Positions 17,930-27,887 of a DNA stretch of 64,000 bases are shown here, piece by piece (position 1 is the stretch's first letter; every line of letters begins with the position of its first letter). The DNA is taken from assembly GCA_963828385.1 (NCBI GenBank), contig CAWHEF010000002.1, positions 434,001 to 498,000 on the forward strand, given 5' to 3'. The DNA comes from Bog-756 sp963828385 (GTDB lineage Bacteria; Actinomycetota; Acidimicrobiia; Acidimicrobiales; RAAP-2). The translations under genes were made by a program, and so were the position numbers. The notes under the pieces were generated by a model, which saw only the letters and a list, made by a program, of their open reading frames with translations, was not told where the DNA came from and ran no database searches.

Positions 17930-18739
17930 TCAAACCATGGCCACGCCGCCGTTCGGCCGCAGGACCTGGCCGGTCATGAACCGGGACGCGTCCGACGCCA
18001 GGTACAAGATGGCGGCGGCGATGTCCTCCGGCTCCCCGATGGTGCGGAGCGGAGTGTGCTTCCGCATGGGCTCCACCACGGCGTCGCGCAACGTCTCGTC
18101 GATGCTTCCGTCGGGCCGGACGAAGTACCGGCCCGTCATGCCGGTCAGCACGAACCCCGGTGCCACGGCGTTGACCCGCACGCGGCGCTTGCCGATTTCG
18201 ATGGCCATCGATTTGGTCATCTGCACCACTGCCGCCTTGCACATGGCGTAGGAGGAGATGTTGGGGCTCGGTGCGTCCGCCGCCGCCGACGAGGTGTTGA
18301 CGATGCTGCCGCCTTCGGGTTGGTCGGCCATGACCCGGCCCGCCGACTGGCAGCCGAAGTACACGCCTTTCAGGTTGACGGCGATGATGCGGTCGAGGTC
18401 GTCCTCTGTGGCGTCGAGGAACGGGCCTTCCACCATGATGCCGGCGACGTTGCACCAGACGTGTATCCCGCCGAAGTCGGCCACGACCGACTTGGCCAGC
18501 GCGTCGACGTCGCTCCGTTGGGCGACGTCGACAGCGGATCCCCGCGCCATCCCACCCGTTCCCGCGATCCTCGCCGCAGTCTCCTCGGCGCTGTCTCCGG
18601 CGATGTCGGCGCAGACGACCGCCGCGCCCGCCCCGGCGAGGGCCAGGGCGGAGGCTCGGCCGATACCGCTCCCGGCCCCGGTGACGACGGCGACCTTGCC
18701 GTCGATGCGAAAGCTATCGATGAGGGTTGTGGCGTCCAC
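17930..18739 (-). CDS. SDR family oxidoreductase
   Basis: Short-chain dehydrogenase/reductase of 269 residues, NAD(P)-dependent. It has the nucleotide-binding TGAGSGIGRASAL, NVAGIM for the NAG motif, the Ser in NTSSAAADAP and the SYAMCKAAV with Tyr-xxx-Lys, then NAVAPGFVLTGMTG. The C-terminus RPNGGVAMV is typical of classical SDRs. It lies upstream of the acyl-CoA dehydrogenase operon but a CTGA-N7-TCAG operator separates them, so it probably has its own promoter. A hydroxyacyl-CoA or steroid hydroxyl oxidation is plausible; not proven. Confidence 0.9.
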   Translation of the reverse strand: MDATTLIDSFRIDGKVAVVTGAGSGIGRASALALAGAGAAVVCADIAGDSAEETAARIAGTGGMARGSAVDVAQRSDVDALAKSVVADFGGIHVWCNVAGIMVEGPFLDATEDDLDRIIAVNLKGVYFGCQSAGRVMADQPEGGSIVNTSSAAADAPSPNISSYAMCKAAVVQMTKSMAIEIGKRRVRVNAVAPGFVLTGMTGRYFVRPDGSIDETLRDAVVEPMRKHTPLRTIGEPEDIAAAILYLASDASRFMTGQVLRPNGGVAMV

Positions 18740-19279
18740 GCTCGTCCGTTCGTCCTCGCGTGAGCGGTAGCTCGCGCATCAGCGCAGGGGGTAGGCCCGC
18801 AGCCAGGAACAGTAGGCCGCCCGCCGGGCGGCCTGCCCGGGGGGAGGGCGGCGGTCCGGCGGGCGGGAAGGGTCGAGACCGGGTCAGAAGGCCGGGGCGT
18901 TCGCCGGCAGGTCGGTCACGAACTCGCACGTACGCGGGACGCTGCAGCAGGGGGAGGGGTGGTGTCGCCGTGACCCGTCCCCCTGGCAGAGTCAGACAGG
19001 AGACGCCGCCCGAGGCGGCCCGATGGGCGACGCTGGGGGTGTGCCGTAACCGCGCCTCGGATGCCACGCATTGGATCCCAGGAGAATCCCCCCTCCGCTG
19101 TCGACCACGCACAGTGACTCCGGCGCCACTCTACCATCGGACCCGCCCGCCTCCCCAGCCGCGCCGCGACCCATCCGTAGCCAGGAGCGTGTCAGACCTC
19201 TGCGACGACGCTGATCACCGCCCGAGAGGCGGACACCACGCTCGATGGCCGGACCGTGCTCTCTCGGTACACTCCCGGG
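18740..19279. other. 540-bp divergent intergenic region with hairpin
   Basis: No convincing gene. It contains a perfect hairpin at 18814-18834 (arms AGGCCGCCC and GGGCGGCCT around GCC) without a T run on either side, so it is not a standard terminator. A TACACT -10 box at 19268-19273 sits six bases before the phosphoesterase GTG. Confidence 0.6.
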
Positions 19280-20947
19280 GTGGAGGATCGCTTTGGCCGA
19301 CGGCGATTGCTCGGAGCGGCGACGGCGGGGCTGCTCGGCGTCGGCACCGAGGCCGCCATGGGTCGGCGGCGGTCCGCCGGTGCCGGCTACCACGCAGGGA
19401 CCCGGTCACAGCTCGGCCGTACGGCCCCCACCGCCGAGCGGGTTGGCCCGCCCGGATCGCTCCCCGATCCCGGACAGCCGGCGGGAACAGATCTGATCCC
19501 CGAGATCGAGAACTTCATCGTGGTGATGATGGAGAACCACTCGTTCGACAATGTTCTCGGCATGCTGGGTCGAGGCGACTGCTTCCCCAAGGGAGTGGAC
19601 GGACTACCGACGATTGAGCTTCCCGACGGGCACGGAAACCTGGTCAGTGCATTTCACATGCCGAGCGAGTGTCAGACCAACGGAGTCGGCAACAACTGGA
19701 ACCTGGCACACCACTCCTACACCGGACATACCAACGAGGGATTTGTGGAGGCTTCCACCGGCGAGGCGCTCGGCTATTTCGAGGGGAGAGACCTCCCGTT
19801 CACCTGGTCGATGGCGACTACCTTCCCCATCGCCGACAGATGGTTCGCGTCGGTGCCGGGCCAGACCGACCCAAACCGGAGATATCTCTTCGCCGGCACC
19901 TCCCTCGGAGAGGTGTCTGACGTATTTCCCGAGGACCTTCCGCCGAACGGCACGATCTTCGACTCCCTGAATCGTTACGGCATCATGTGGAAGGACTACT
20001 TCTCAAACCTCCCATCGATCGGTGTCTGGCTTCCACTCTTGTCCGATCCAGCGATCATTTCGCACCTGGCCAGCATCGACGCGTTCTTCATTGATGCTGC
20101 CGCCGGCGATCTTCCGCAGTTCACGTTCCTCGAGCCCAACTACAGCCAGTCCTCCGAGGAGAACCCTCAGGACATCCAGTACGGTGATCAGTTCCTCGGC
20201 GAGGTCGTGAACGCGGTCATGGACGGGCCTCAGTGGTCCAAGTCAATGTTGATCTGGACCTACGACGAGTGGGGAGGCTGGTACGACCACGTACCTCCTC
20301 CGGCTGCCGTTCCACCTGATGACGTGCTTCCCGATCTCTCTCCCAACATGGTGCCCGGTGGTTTCGACCGGTACGGTTTCCGAGTTCCCGCTGGCGTCGT
20401 CTCGCCCTTCGCCCGCCCCGATTTCGTCTCCCACACCGTCTACGACCACACATCGATCCTGAAGACGCTCGAACAGAAGTGGAACCTTCCAGCGCTGACG
20501 CGTCGGGACGCGAGCGCTCGCGGTCTGTTCGACATGGTCGATCTGAGGGGAGCGCCGTCGTTTTCGACGCCGCCAATCCTCGCTGCGCCGGCCAACCCGG
20601 CCCTCTCCGCCAGCTGTCTCGCCACCGGACCGGGACGAATACCACCCCGCAAGGCCGTGCAGCGGGGCGCTGTCCCGAACACGCCCCACATCCGACCGGC
20701 GATCCTGCCCACAGCGACCGTGGGGAGCCCGTACCATGCCGTTCTCAAGGCAACATCGGTGAACGACCATGCTGTCTGGACGGTGCTGTCCGACGATCTT
20801 CCCCCTGGTCTGGTGCTCGATCCAACGACGGGGGTGGTCACCGGCACTCCGACGACGGCGGGCACCTTCGGGTCGACGATCGGCGTACGGCAAGGGCGGG
20901 GTCCTCTTGGAGCTCGCTCGTACGCGGTCGTGGTCGCTGGAGCCTGA
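19280..20947 (+). CDS. Exported phosphoesterase (phospholipase C / acid phosphatase-like) with Ig-like tail
   Basis: Alkaline-phosphatase-superfamily phosphoesterase, about 555 residues, exported by the Tat route: FGRRRLLGAATAGLLG gives a twin-arginine signal near residues 5-22. The metal site is marked by VVMMENHSFDN, and later by SMLIWTYDEWGGWYDHV and SPFARPDFVSHTVYDHTSILKTLE, all typical of phospholipase C/AcpA enzymes. Residues from about 485 form a putative Ig-fold repeat (LPPGLVLDPTTGVVTGTP, He_PIG type). GTG 19280 is chosen because a TACACT box lies six bases before it, indicating a leaderless transcript. It probably releases phosphate from phospholipids or other esters outside the cell. 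Confidence 0.88.
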   Translation: MEDRFGRRRLLGAATAGLLGVGTEAAMGRRRSAGAGYHAGTRSQLGRTAPTAERVGPPGSLPDPGQPAGTDLIPEIENFIVVMMENHSFDNVLGMLGRGDCFPKGVDGLPTIELPDGHGNLVSAFHMPSECQTNGVGNNWNLAHHSYTGHTNEGFVEASTGEALGYFEGRDLPFTWSMATTFPIADRWFASVPGQTDPNRRYLFAGTSLGEVSDVFPEDLPPNGTIFDSLNRYGIMWKDYFSNLPSIGVWLPLLSDPAIISHLASIDAFFIDAAAGDLPQFTFLEPNYSQSSEENPQDIQYGDQFLGEVVNAVMDGPQWSKSMLIWTYDEWGGWYDHVPPPAAVPPDDVLPDLSPNMVPGGFDRYGFRVPAGVVSPFARPDFVSHTVYDHTSILKTLEQKWNLPALTRRDASARGLFDMVDLRGAPSFSTPPILAAPANPALSASCLATGPGRIPPRKAVQRGAVPNTPHIRPAILPTATVGSPYHAVLKATSVNDHAVWTVLSDDLPPGLVLDPTTGVVTGTPTTAGTFGSTIGVRQGRGPLGARSYAVVVAGA

Positions 20948-21020
20948 CAGCTCCCCCCGGCTTTCGGTGCCCAGGATCATTCGCGCATTCGCGTAGGTGT
21001 GCTGAAAGTGCCGCCGGTCA

Positions 21021-22100
21021 TCATGTGGTCGCCTGATCGCCTCCCGCCATGCGGTCGTCCACCAGGCCGGCGAGAACCCGGCTCCGGTGGTCGGCAGCCG
21101 AACCCCACGCCTCGGTGAGTGCCCACGTCCGCTTGAGGAAGAGGTGGAGGTCGCATTCCCAGGTGTAGCCGAGCGCCCCATGGACCTGGAGCGAGACCCT
21201 GGCGGCTTCGGTGGCGGCCTCGGACGCGTACGCCTTGGCCAGCGACGCCATCCGCGACGATGCCCGCTCGTCCTCGTCGACGTGCCAGGCGGCGGCGTAG
21301 ACCGCCGGCCGGGCGAACTCGAGGGCGACCCGGGCCCCGGCCAGCAGGTGCTTGACCGCTTGGAAGCTGCCGATCGGTCGCCCGAACTGGTGGCGCTCGG
21401 AGGCGTAACGGGCGCCGAGGGCGATCATGGTGTCGGCCAGCCCGAGCAGTTCGGCGGCGACGGCCACCGCCGCCCGGTCTGCTGTCGATCGCATCAACGC
21501 CTCGGCGGACGTCCCCCGGGCGATGCACGTATCCGACCGGGGCGCCCAGTGAACGACCCCGAGGCGACGGGTGGGGTCGAGGGAGGAAACCGCCTTCACT
21601 GCCACATCGTCGGCACCGACAGCGTGGACCTCGATCACGCCATCATCGGTCATCGACGGGAGCACGTAGAGGTCGGCTCCCACGGCGCCGGCTAGCGGCC
21701 GATCTGAACGTTGTGATTCGGCCACGGCGGCGACGGCCTCGCCTGCTGCGATGTCCGACAGCCACCGGCGTGTGTTCGGACGCCGAGGCTCGGTCGGATC
21801 GCCCTCGGCCAGGCCCGGTGCCGCCAGCGCGGCGGTGGCGGTCAGCGGTTCGGGGAGCGCCACCCGCCCGCACTCCTCGAGGATGAGCACCAGGTCGACC
21901 ATCCCCAGACCGAGCCCACCACAGGTCTCCGGCACGGTCAGGCCGGCCACGCCGATCCGGGCCAGCGTGGCCCAGCGAGCCGGGCGCGGGTTCGGCTCTT
22001 CGAAGGCGGAACGCACGTCGGCCGCCGTGCAGGTATCGGCCAGCACCCGGCGGACTGCTTCAGAGAACTCCGTCTGCTGCCGGCTGAAGGCGAAGCGCAC
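21021..22100 (-). CDS. Acyl-CoA dehydrogenase, small (partner) subunit
   Basis: Second acyl-CoA dehydrogenase partner subunit, 359 residues from GTG 22100. Features: FSRQQTEFSEAVRRVLAD, GVAGLTVPETCGGLGLGMVDLVLILEECGR, the C-terminal SERHQFGRPIGSFQAVKHLLAGARV and LQVHGALGYTWECDLHLFLKR. It starts 16 bp after its partner's stop. As in other actinobacterial steroid-type operons, it likely forms an alpha2beta2 enzyme with the gene upstream; which subunit keeps the base residue would need alignment. A distinct pair at 14378-16612 suggests two successive or parallel beta-oxidation steps. Confidence 0.9.
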   Translation of the reverse strand: MRFAFSRQQTEFSEAVRRVLADTCTAADVRSAFEEPNPRPARWATLARIGVAGLTVPETCGGLGLGMVDLVLILEECGRVALPEPLTATAALAAPGLAEGDPTEPRRPNTRRWLSDIAAGEAVAAVAESQRSDRPLAGAVGADLYVLPSMTDDGVIEVHAVGADDVAVKAVSSLDPTRRLGVVHWAPRSDTCIARGTSAEALMRSTADRAAVAVAAELLGLADTMIALGARYASERHQFGRPIGSFQAVKHLLAGARVALEFARPAVYAAAWHVDEDERASSRMASLAKAYASEAATEAARVSLQVHGALGYTWECDLHLFLKRTWALTEAWGSAADHRSRVLAGLVDDRMAGGDQATT

Positions 22101-22116
22101 GGACTGCTCGTCCCCT

Positions 22117-23334
22117 TCAGCCCCGGGGCAGACCGAGCATGCGCTCGGCCACGACGTTTCGCTGGATCTCGTTCGTGCCGGCGTAGATGGGACCGGCCAG
22201 GGCGAAGAGATATCCCTCGAGCCACCGGGAGCCCACCCCGGGACCGTACGCCTCGGCCTCGGCTCCGAGCAGCGCCAGCGCCGTTCGGTGGATGGCGAGG
22301 TCCGTCTCCGACCAGTGGATCTTGTTGGCACTGGCCTCGGCCCCGACGGTGCCACCGTCATGGACCCTGGTCGCCGTCCACAGCGTCTGCAGGCGGTAGG
22401 CCTCCGCGTCCATCCAGGCTCGAGCGACCTCGTCGGCATGTCGCGCCGCCACCGGCGGATCATCGACGAGGCGTTCGGCGTAGAGGTCGACGAGCCGGGA
22501 GGCGGCCTCGGTGTAGCGGGCCGGGCTCCGGAGGCTCAGCCCCCGTTCCGAGCCGGCGGTGGCCATGGCGACGCTCCATCCCTCGCCTACTTCGCCGAGG
22601 ACCTGGGAGTCGGGGACGTACACGTCCTCGAAGAACAGCTCGGCGAAGCCGCATTCGCCGTCGATCTGCGGGATCGGGCGGACCGTCACCCCGTCTGTCG
22701 TCAGGTCGATGAGGAAGTAGGTGAGCCGACGATGGCGCTCCGCTCCCGGGTCGGTGCAGAACAGCCCGAAGCACCATTCGGCGAACGCCGCCCGCGACGA
22801 CCATGTCTTCTGGCCGGTGAGCAGCCAGCCGTCGTCACTGCCGGCCCGCACGGCGCGGCTGCGGATGCCGGCGAGGTCGCTGCCTGCGTCCGGTTCGGAC
22901 CATCCCTGGCACCAGACCTCCTGGCCCGACGCCATGGGCGGAAGGAAGCGCGCCCGCTGGTCGTCGGTCCCGAATTCGAACAGGGTGGGAGCGAGGAGGA
23001 AGATCCCGTTCTGGTTGACCCGCGCCGGGCCCTGCGCCCGCCAGTACTCATCCTCGAAGATGAGCCACTCGAGGATGCCCACACCCCTGCCCCCGTATTC
23101 CCCGGGCCACGAGACGACCGACCACCGGTCCTCGAACATGCTCTGCTCCCAGGCCCGATGGGCCTCGAATCCCTCCTCGGTGTCGAAGGAGGGGAGCGAA
23201 CCCGGCGCCGGCACGTGGGTCTGGAGCCACGCCCTCGCTTCGTGCCGGAACGCTTCCTGACCCGCGGTGAAGCGCAGGTCCATCGGGCCGTCGGCCCCGG
23301 CGTGTGCCGTCTCGGGTTGTCCCTCTCGGTCCAT
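22117..23334 (-). CDS. Acyl-CoA dehydrogenase, large subunit
   Basis: Acyl-CoA dehydrogenase of about 405 residues. It shows VSWPGEYGGRGVGILEWLIFEDEY, CQGWSEPDAGSDLAGI, GQKTWSSRAAFAEWCFGLFCT, LGEVGEGWSVAMATAGSERG and the C-terminal AGPIYAGTNEIQRNVVAERMLGLPRG, the last being the conserved FAD-binding end. ATG 23334 is preferred since AAGGA lies nine bases upstream; ATG 23283 (MDLRFTAGQEAF) is where family similarity starts. It is divergent from a FadA6-like thiolase, with a long palindrome between them. Probable role: dehydrogenation of a steroid- or terpene-derived acyl-CoA together with the small subunit. Confidence 0.92.
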   Translation of the reverse strand: MDREGQPETAHAGADGPMDLRFTAGQEAFRHEARAWLQTHVPAPGSLPSFDTEEGFEAHRAWEQSMFEDRWSVVSWPGEYGGRGVGILEWLIFEDEYWRAQGPARVNQNGIFLLAPTLFEFGTDDQRARFLPPMASGQEVWCQGWSEPDAGSDLAGIRSRAVRAGSDDGWLLTGQKTWSSRAAFAEWCFGLFCTDPGAERHRRLTYFLIDLTTDGVTVRPIPQIDGECGFAELFFEDVYVPDSQVLGEVGEGWSVAMATAGSERGLSLRSPARYTEAASRLVDLYAERLVDDPPVAARHADEVARAWMDAEAYRLQTLWTATRVHDGGTVGAEASANKIHWSETDLAIHRTALALLGAEAEAYGPGVGSRWLEGYLFALAGPIYAGTNEIQRNVVAERMLGLPRG

Positions 23335-23415
23335 CTGGGTCCTTGTCGAGGCTTCTCGGACGGCACCCGGCCCCCTGTCCGGCTGCGCCAGGCTTCGCGG
23401 TCGGTGGCCAGGTAG

Positions 23416-23442
23416 GGAAATCTGACACACCTTCAGATTTCC
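23416..23442. promoter_or_regulatory. Long palindrome at divergent promoter, operator site 3
   Basis: GGAAATCTGA and TCAGATTTCC form perfect ten-base arms around CACACCT. The core at 23422-23436 is CTGA-N7-TCAG, the same spacing as the other three sites. It lies between the divergent acyl-CoA dehydrogenase operon and the thiolase and could control both. Confidence 0.7.
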
Positions 23443-23474
23443 GGCAACCGGCCGGCCTGGGCCACAATGGCCTC

Positions 23475-24680
23475 GTGGTGAGCGCCGTGATCGTGGATGC
23501 CGTCCGGACCCCGGTCGGCAAGCGGAACGGCCGGCTGTCGGGGTGGCACGCCGTGGACCTCGCCGCCCAGCCCCTCCGGGCGCTCGTCGAGCGCAACGAT
23601 CTCGACCCCGCTCTCGTCGAGGACGTGGTCTACGGGTGCACGATGACCGTTGGCGAGCAGGCGATGAACATCGGGCGCAATGCGGCGCTTGCCGCCGGGT
23701 TTCCCGACACGGTTCCGGGCACGACCATCGACCGCCAGTGCGGGTCGGCGCAACAGGCCGTGCACATGGCCGCCCAAGCGGTGATGGCCGGCTCCATGGA
23801 CGTCGTCATCGGCGGCGGGGTCGAGGCGATGAGCCGGGTCCCGATCGGAGCCACCACCGAACACGGTCCCGGCGAGGCCTTCGGTCCGACGGTGCACGGC
23901 CGCTACGACTTCATCCACCAGGGTCTGTGCGCCGAGGCGATCGCCGAGCGGTGGGGCATCGGCAGGGAGGAGATGGACCGGTTCGCGCTCCGCTCCCACG
24001 AGCTCGGTGCCCGCGCCAGCGCCGCAGGACGTTTCGACAACGAGATCATCCCGCTTGCGACCCGACGGGCCCGGGTCGACGGCCGGACGGCGGTAGCGGG
24101 AACGGACGAGGGTGACCCGTCGGACGAGGGCCCGCTCACCATGGACGAGGGCATCCGGCCCGGGTCGACCTACGAGGCGCTCTCCTCGTTGAAGCCGGCG
24201 TTCGCCGAGAACGGAGGTGTGACCGCCGGGAGCTCGTCCCAGATCTCCGATGGTGCCGCCGCCGTGCTCGTCATGTCCGAGGAGCGGTCGATCCAGCTCG
24301 GCCTTCGCCCCCGGGCGCGGTTCCGCACGCTCGCCGTGGCGGCCAACGATCCGGTGATCATGCTGACTGCACCGATTCCGGCCACCACCCTCGTCCTGGA
24401 GAAGTCGAAGCTCTCCCTCGAGGAGATCGACCTCATCGAGATCAACGAGGCCTTCGCGTCGGTCGTGCTCGCCTGGGAGAAGGAGCACCACCCCGACATG
24501 GACAAGGTCAATGTGAACGGCGGGGCGATCGCCATCGGGCACCCGACGGGCGCCTCCGGCGCCAGGCTCATGGCCACGCTGCTCAACGAGATGGAGCGCA
24601 CCGGGGCTCGCTACGGCCTCCAGACGATGTGCGAGGGCGGGGGCCAGGCCAACGCCACCATCATCGAGCGCCTGGGATGA
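23475..24680 (+). CDS. Steroid-type acetyl-CoA acyltransferase (thiolase), FadA6-like
   Basis: Thiolase of about 401 residues, cleaving a 3-ketoacyl-CoA with CoA. The nucleophilic Cys89 is in TIDRQCGSAQQAVHMAAQA; INEAFASVVLAW, the His motif NGGAIAIGHPTGASGAR and the second Cys motif QTMCEGGGQANATI are intact. Sequence character is close to mycobacterial FadA6 of the steroid C/D-ring pathway, and the ipd block lies 5 kb away, but exact orthology is not shown. GTG 23475 follows CACAAT (23463-23468) by six bases, so the message is probably leaderless. Divergent from the dehydrogenase pair and sharing an operator. Confidence 0.92.
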   Translation: MVSAVIVDAVRTPVGKRNGRLSGWHAVDLAAQPLRALVERNDLDPALVEDVVYGCTMTVGEQAMNIGRNAALAAGFPDTVPGTTIDRQCGSAQQAVHMAAQAVMAGSMDVVIGGGVEAMSRVPIGATTEHGPGEAFGPTVHGRYDFIHQGLCAEAIAERWGIGREEMDRFALRSHELGARASAAGRFDNEIIPLATRRARVDGRTAVAGTDEGDPSDEGPLTMDEGIRPGSTYEALSSLKPAFAENGGVTAGSSSQISDGAAAVLVMSEERSIQLGLRPRARFRTLAVAANDPVIMLTAPIPATTLVLEKSKLSLEEIDLIEINEAFASVVLAWEKEHHPDMDKVNVNGGAIAIGHPTGASGARLMATLLNEMERTGARYGLQTMCEGGGQANATIIERLG

Positions 24681-24743
24681 CGAAGCCGGGCCCGGATCCG
24701 GCGGCTCGGGAAAACGATCGTCAGCGTGTCGGCGGCAAGGGGA

Positions 24744-27700
24744 TCACTCCGGGCGCGACGCGCCTGCCTGCTCAGTCGTCGTGGCGAAGTCGACGCGATC
24801 GGCACGGGTCGGACGGGACAGCAGGTACCCCTGGTAGAGGTCGCAGCTGAGCTCCTTGATCCGCTCGAGCTGGACCGGCGTCTCCACCCCTTCGGCCAGG
24901 ACGATGAGCCCGAGCGCCTTGCTCAACTGCACGATGGCGGTCACGATGGCCTCGTCGTTGTTGAAGTTGCCGAGCCCGTCGATGAAGGACTTGTCGATCT
25001 TCAAGATCTTGACCGGGAACCGCTTCAGCTGGGCCAACGACGAGTAGCCGGTGCCGAAGTCGTCGATGGCCAGTCCGACGCCCATCTCGTGGATCCCTCC
25101 GAGCACGGCGATCGAGGTCGAGGTGTCGGTCATGAGCATGCTCTCAGTGACTTCCATGACCAGGGCCTCAGCGGGAAGATGGGCGTCGTCCAGCGCCTGC
25201 CTGATCGTCTCCAGCAGATCGGGGTCGCTCAGTTGATGGGCGGAGAGGTTGACGGACACGTAGGCGTCCTCGGCCCCGGGCAGCTCCCTTCGCCAGCGGG
25301 CCATGGTCTGGCAGGCTTCGCGCAGGACCCAGCGTCCGATGGAGAAGATGAGGTCGGTCTCCTCGGCGTAGGGGATGAAGTCGGCGGGGCCCAACAGCCC
25401 GCGAGGGATGGTTCCAACGGACCAGTGCCTCCATGGCGACGATCTCGTTGTTCTTGACGGAGGCGATGGGCTGGTAGTGGACGGCGAACTCGTCGTTGTC
25501 GATCGAGTACCGCAGGTCGTCGTAGATCTCGAGCCGAGCCACCGACTTCGCCCGCAAGGAGTCGTCGAAGACCTCGATACGGGAGCGTCCCTTGTTCTTC
25601 GCCTGGAACATGGCGGCGTCCGCCTGCTGCAGCACGTCGTCGGCGCTCTGCCTGCCTCTCATGACGAACGAGATGCCCACGCTGGCCGTCACGACCACGG
25701 CGCGGCCGCTGGAGAGGGGGACGGGCTCGGCCACCAGTCGCGAGTACTCGGCAGCCAGGCTGACGGCGACGCTCACATCGTGGACGTTCCGGCACAGGAT
25801 GACGAACTCGTCGCCCGAGAAGCGGGCCACGAGGTCGCCTCCCCGGACGGCGGACTTGAACCGACGGGCCAGCTCGAGCAGGACCTCGTCGCCGCTGGCG
25901 TGGCCGAAGGAGTCGTTGACCAGCTTGAACCGGTCGAGGTCGATGAAGAGGACGGCGATGTTCGTCTTCTTCTGCATGGCCACAGTGAGCTCGGTCTGAA
26001 GATCGGTCGTGAACAGCTCCCGGTTGCCCAGGCCGGTGAGCGAGTCGTGGTACGCCAGCCAGTGCAGCTGGGCCTCGGCCTCCCTTCGGTCCGTCACATC
26101 GGTGAACGAGCACACGACCATGGATGCACCGTTCGGCCCGGCGCCGGACAGGAGCCGTGAGCTCAGTGACAGCCATTGGCGGCGGCCGACGCTGTCGGTC
26201 ACCCCGATGACCACGTCGTCCTCGGGCTCACCGGTGGCGAGCGTCCGGACATGGGGGAACTGATCGAGGGCCAGCGGATGGCCGCCCGCCTCGATGGCGA
26301 TGGAGGATCCGGTGAAGATCTCGTCGCCACGCCCGGCCTCCAGGCGTTCACCGAGGATGCGCTTCGCCGCCTCGTTGTGGGCGGACACGATGCAATGCTC
26401 GTCGAAGAGGACGATGCCTTCGCTGAGGGAGGCGACGACGGCTTCGAAGCGCTCCTCGGCGGCGCGCCGCCCGGCCTCGGCCTGGCGGGCGTCGGTCAGC
26501 TCCGTGCACACGACGACCCACCCGGTGGGCTCGGTGTCGTCGATGAGGGGGTCGATCGCCACCAGCACGTCGACCTCGGATCCGTCCTTTCGCACGTGGG
26601 TGCGTCGCCCGCGTTCCAGCACGGATGCGCTGTCGGTGCGGTTGCCGGTGAGGACTGCTGAGATCGACCGGCCCTCCACCTCCTGCTCGGTCCAGCCGTA
26701 GATGTTCTCAGCCGCTTCGTTCCAGCTCTCGATGGTGCCGTCGGGACTGATGCCGATGATGGCGTCGGATACGTGGGCCACCAGGCTGGCCCGGTACCGG
26801 TTGGCAGCTTCGGCTGCCCGCCGCTCGGAGATGTCGCGGGCGATGACCTGGAAGGCGGGTTCGCCCCCCCACGTCGTGCGGATCGACGTGATCTCCATGT
26901 CCTTCACGGCGCCGTCGGGCAGGTACCACTTGATCTCGCCGTGCTCGAAGAACTGACCGGGCTCGGTCAGATGGGAGAGCCGGTCGACCATCATCGGGAT
27001 GTCGGCCGGATCCATGAAGTCGGTCAGCGGCCGGCTGCGGTACTCGGCGACGACCCGGGCGTACTCCTCATCGGTTCGTGCTCCGACGAGACTTGCCATC
27101 GCCCGGTTGCCGTACACCAGCCGTCCGTTCTGGTGCACGAAGACCACGTCGGGCGAGACCTCGGTGAGCAGGCGGTAGCGGTCGACGAGCTCGCCCAGCT
27201 CGCGTTGGAACTTCTGCTGGGACGTGATGTCGACGACGACGCCGACGTAGGCCGCTCCTCTTCCCTCCGGGTGCTCATCGCCCACGCTGCCATCGTCCGC
27301 CCCGTCCGCCCCGTCCGCCGTCCGCACCGGAGAGGCCCGGACCACGACGGTCGAGATCGTCCCGTCCGGGCACTGGATGGCCATCTGCACGTCGGACTCC
27401 GACGGTGGCATGCCCGCTCTGAGCGGCCCGAGGATGGGGGCGAGGAGCACGGATCCGACGTCCTCTCCCCCGATGGGCGGGGAGGGGGCCATCCGATGGC
27501 CCGGGACGGCTGCTTCGCCGGGGGCGGCGCTGTCTGGAGGGGCGGCGGCCGTCTCGGCGGCGTCGATCGGGATCGACTGGAAGCCGCGGACCCCGGCCGC
27601 GAACCCGAACAGCTCCTCGATCGGGCGCGACCAGGTCACCTCGTCCCGAGCGCTGTCGTAGACCCAGGTCACGGAGGGGAACTCGTCCCCGGTGAAGTCC

Positions 27701-27810
27701 ACCGTCCGTGACAGCTCGAAGGGCTGCTCGCCCATGGCCGGACGGTCCGGCTTCACCCGGTCGAACGAGACCTTCGACCGGTGGTCGCCGAAGCTGCTCG
27801 TCCTGGCCAT
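24744..27810 (-). CDS. PAS-GGDEF-EAL cyclic-di-GMP signalling protein, one frameshift
   Basis: Large cytoplasmic c-di-GMP turnover protein, about 1020 residues after joining. After a poorly conserved N-terminus come PAS-type sensor modules at about residues 205-330, 340-450 and 455-575 (each ending near DITSQQ, DISERR, ELTDARQ, DVTDRR). The cyclase domain has the signature SGDEF at residues 665-669, a common active variant of GGDEF; the phosphodiesterase domain has EAL at 794-796 and later DDFGTGYSSLAQLKRFPVKILKID. One extra base near 25395 breaks the EAL domain after RWNHPSR. No membrane segment is seen, so it senses an internal signal. Convergent with the thiolase gene. Confidence 0.88.
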
Positions 27811-27887
27811 GGGACTGGTATCGGCTGCCCTCAGGCGCACCTTGAGCCTGGTAGCAGCGCCTTCCAGCTTGGTCGCGCCGCCTTTAG

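Noticed and set aside
18814..18834. GC-rich hairpin as a transcription terminator
   Set aside because: No T run follows on either strand and it lies in a divergent promoter region, not after a gene.
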